From CAG-307 sp964524125 (lineage in GTDB: Bacteria > Bacillota_I > Bacilli_A > Acholeplasmatales > Anaeroplasmataceae): a DNA stretch of 16,636 nt. Numbering within the stretch: the stretch's first letter is position 1; each line of letters opens with the position of its first letter. The stretch is taken from NCBI GenBank assembly GCA_964524125.1, contig CAZGBY010000039.1, positions 1 to 16,636 of the forward strand, written 5' to 3'. The translations under genes were made by a program, and so were the position numbers. Below, piece by piece: positions 15,979-16,636 of this stretch. Below the pieces are notes generated by a model that saw nothing but the letters and a program-made list of their open reading frames with translations, made no database searches and was not told the origin of the DNA.

Positions 15979-16599
15979 TTAACAATCCTCTCTAATTAAA
16001 GATTCAAGATTATTGTTTAAATCTTTAATATCTTTATTAAGTTCAAACTTAATTTTAGATTGAACTTCATTATTTCTTTTTCTAGTCAAGATATTTATCT
16101 TACTCTTTAATTGTTTAATAGTTTCTATTCTATTAATATAGTCATCTATTGATTCGTTTTTTCTAAAATTATATTCTTGAAATTTAGAGATAATAAATAA
16201 ATACATTTCTGTTAAAGAAGTGAATAAAGGCAATTCATAATCTTCTTTATTAGACCAGTTTAACGTATAGAACTTACCTTTTTTATAAGCTATCATTGTA
16301 TATGTATACCCTTCATTTTTTATCAATATCATTGTATAGCCATTAAATGCTTTATCCATTTCTTTAACAAATACTTCAGGTACAATTCTTTCTGTAACAT
16401 CTATTTCAAATATAAATAAACTTTTTATATTTTCATCAGAAGTACAATTTAATGTTTCAGGTGATAATATATTTTTTAAACAAATTTTACTAATAACTTT
16501 AGCATCTAGTTTTGCTTCTTTTGAAGCATTAATCGTTTCCAAGACATGTCGTAGTTTTAAATCTTTATTAACAATTGTTTTACTGCTAAACTTAAACAT
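15979..16599 (-). CDS. DUF4391-family protein of the type III R-M operon
   Basis: A 206-residue protein resembling the DUF4391 family, often seen beside helicase and DNA-methyltransferase genes in defence loci; its biochemical role is unknown to me. Matching features are an N-terminal STxVNK-like segment (SSKTIVNKDLK, 5-15), KNILSPETLN (42-51), LFIFEIDV (61-68), the conserved DKAF...YTMILIKNEGYTYTMIAYK core (about 80-110) and a tryptophan-containing strand. The last 60 residues form a charged, probably coiled-coil helix (IETIKQLKSKINILTRKRNNEVQ...). The start is ATG 16599, preceded by GAGAAGG. An in-frame ATG at 16632 would encode the ribosome binding site within the protein and is rejected. 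It stops one base before mod, so it is firmly part of the operon and may act as an accessory or DNA-interaction subunit. Confidence 0.75.
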   Translation of the reverse strand: MFKFSSKTIVNKDLKLRHVLETINASKEAKLDAKVISKICLKNILSPETLNCTSDENIKSLFIFEIDVTERIVPEVFVKEMDKAFNGYTMILIKNEGYTYTMIAYKKGKFYTLNWSNKEDYELPLFTSLTEMYLFIISKFQEYNFRKNESIDDYINRIETIKQLKSKINILTRKRNNEVQSKIKFELNKDIKDLNNNLESLIREDC

Positions 16600-16603
16600 A
16601 AAT

Positions 16604-16636
16604 TTACCTTCTCTCTGCACCGAATATCGCATTCGA
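16604..16636 (-). CDS. Possible C-terminal tail of a further upstream gene, cut by window edge
   Basis: From the right edge one minus-strand frame stays open for ten codons (SNAIFGAERR) and ends in TAA at 16606-16604, four bases before the DUF4391 ATG. That spacing, with the DUF4391 ribosome binding site inside the tail, is typical of this operon. Ten codons are too few to be sure; the product cannot be named. Confidence 0.3.
   Translation of the reverse strand, partial: SNAIFGAERR

Noticed and set aside
10914..16599. BREX, DISARM or CRISPR locus
   Set aside because: No PglX/PglZ, DrmA/DrmB or Cas-like proteins and no spaced repeats are visible; Mod and Res are standard type III enzymes.

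Overview
The window reads as a piece of chromosome from an AT-rich Gram-positive bacterium (phylum Bacillota, perhaps an Erysipelotrichia- or Mollicutes-like lineage). The evidence is: a hrcA-grpE-dnaK operon with CIRCE-type operators, a DnaK lacking the N-terminal-quadrant insertion found in Gram-negative homologues, strong AGGAGG-type ribosome binding sites, sigma-A promoters with 17-base spacers, and AT-rich codon use. All visible Trp codons are TGG and one gene ends in TGA, so the standard bacterial code fits. The exact genus cannot be read from the sequence.

Layout from left to right. (1) 1-2876, minus strand: the heat-shock repressor operon hrcA-grpE-dnaK. dnaK runs off the left edge. 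The operon has a near-consensus promoter flanked by two CIRCE-like elements. (2) 3024-5295, plus strand: two integral membrane proteins, an ArsB/NhaD-type ion transporter and a YwaF-like (TIGR02206) protein, each with its own candidate promoter. (3) 5296-5615: a 320-base convergent gap holding a rho-independent terminator and a 14-bp perfect inverted repeat. No gene is seen there. (4) 5616-6976, minus strand: a GC-richer, probably acquired two-gene module. A DUF3990 (ADP-ribosyltransferase-like) protein is followed, with a 35-base overlap, by an XRE-type helix-turn-helix protein. The promoter carries an 18-bp palindromic operator between its -35 and -10 boxes, so it looks like a self-regulated toxin-antitoxin pair. 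(5) 6984-7823: a decayed IS21-type transposase and a short GC-rich block resembling the 3' end of a serine tRNA. (6) 7834-10670, minus strand: a binding protein-permease-ATPase ABC importer of the iron/siderophore/cobalamin class. Its genes overlap, and a leader with nested inverted repeats ends at the first ribosome binding site. (7) 10914-16599, minus strand: a type III restriction-modification operon (DUF4391 gene, mod, res). All hallmark motifs of both enzymes are present. The last ten codons of a possible further gene of this operon lie at the right edge.

The left part is core genome and the right part is accessory: defence (type III R-M), a probable toxin-antitoxin pair, transposon debris and a possible tRNA-derived scar. 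Together these mark a region that has taken up foreign DNA. The points most worth following are the DUF3990/XRE pair with its embedded operator and unrecognised antitoxin N-terminal domain, the structured leader of the ABC operon, the doubled CIRCE arrangement, and the DUF4391 protein built into the type III operon.
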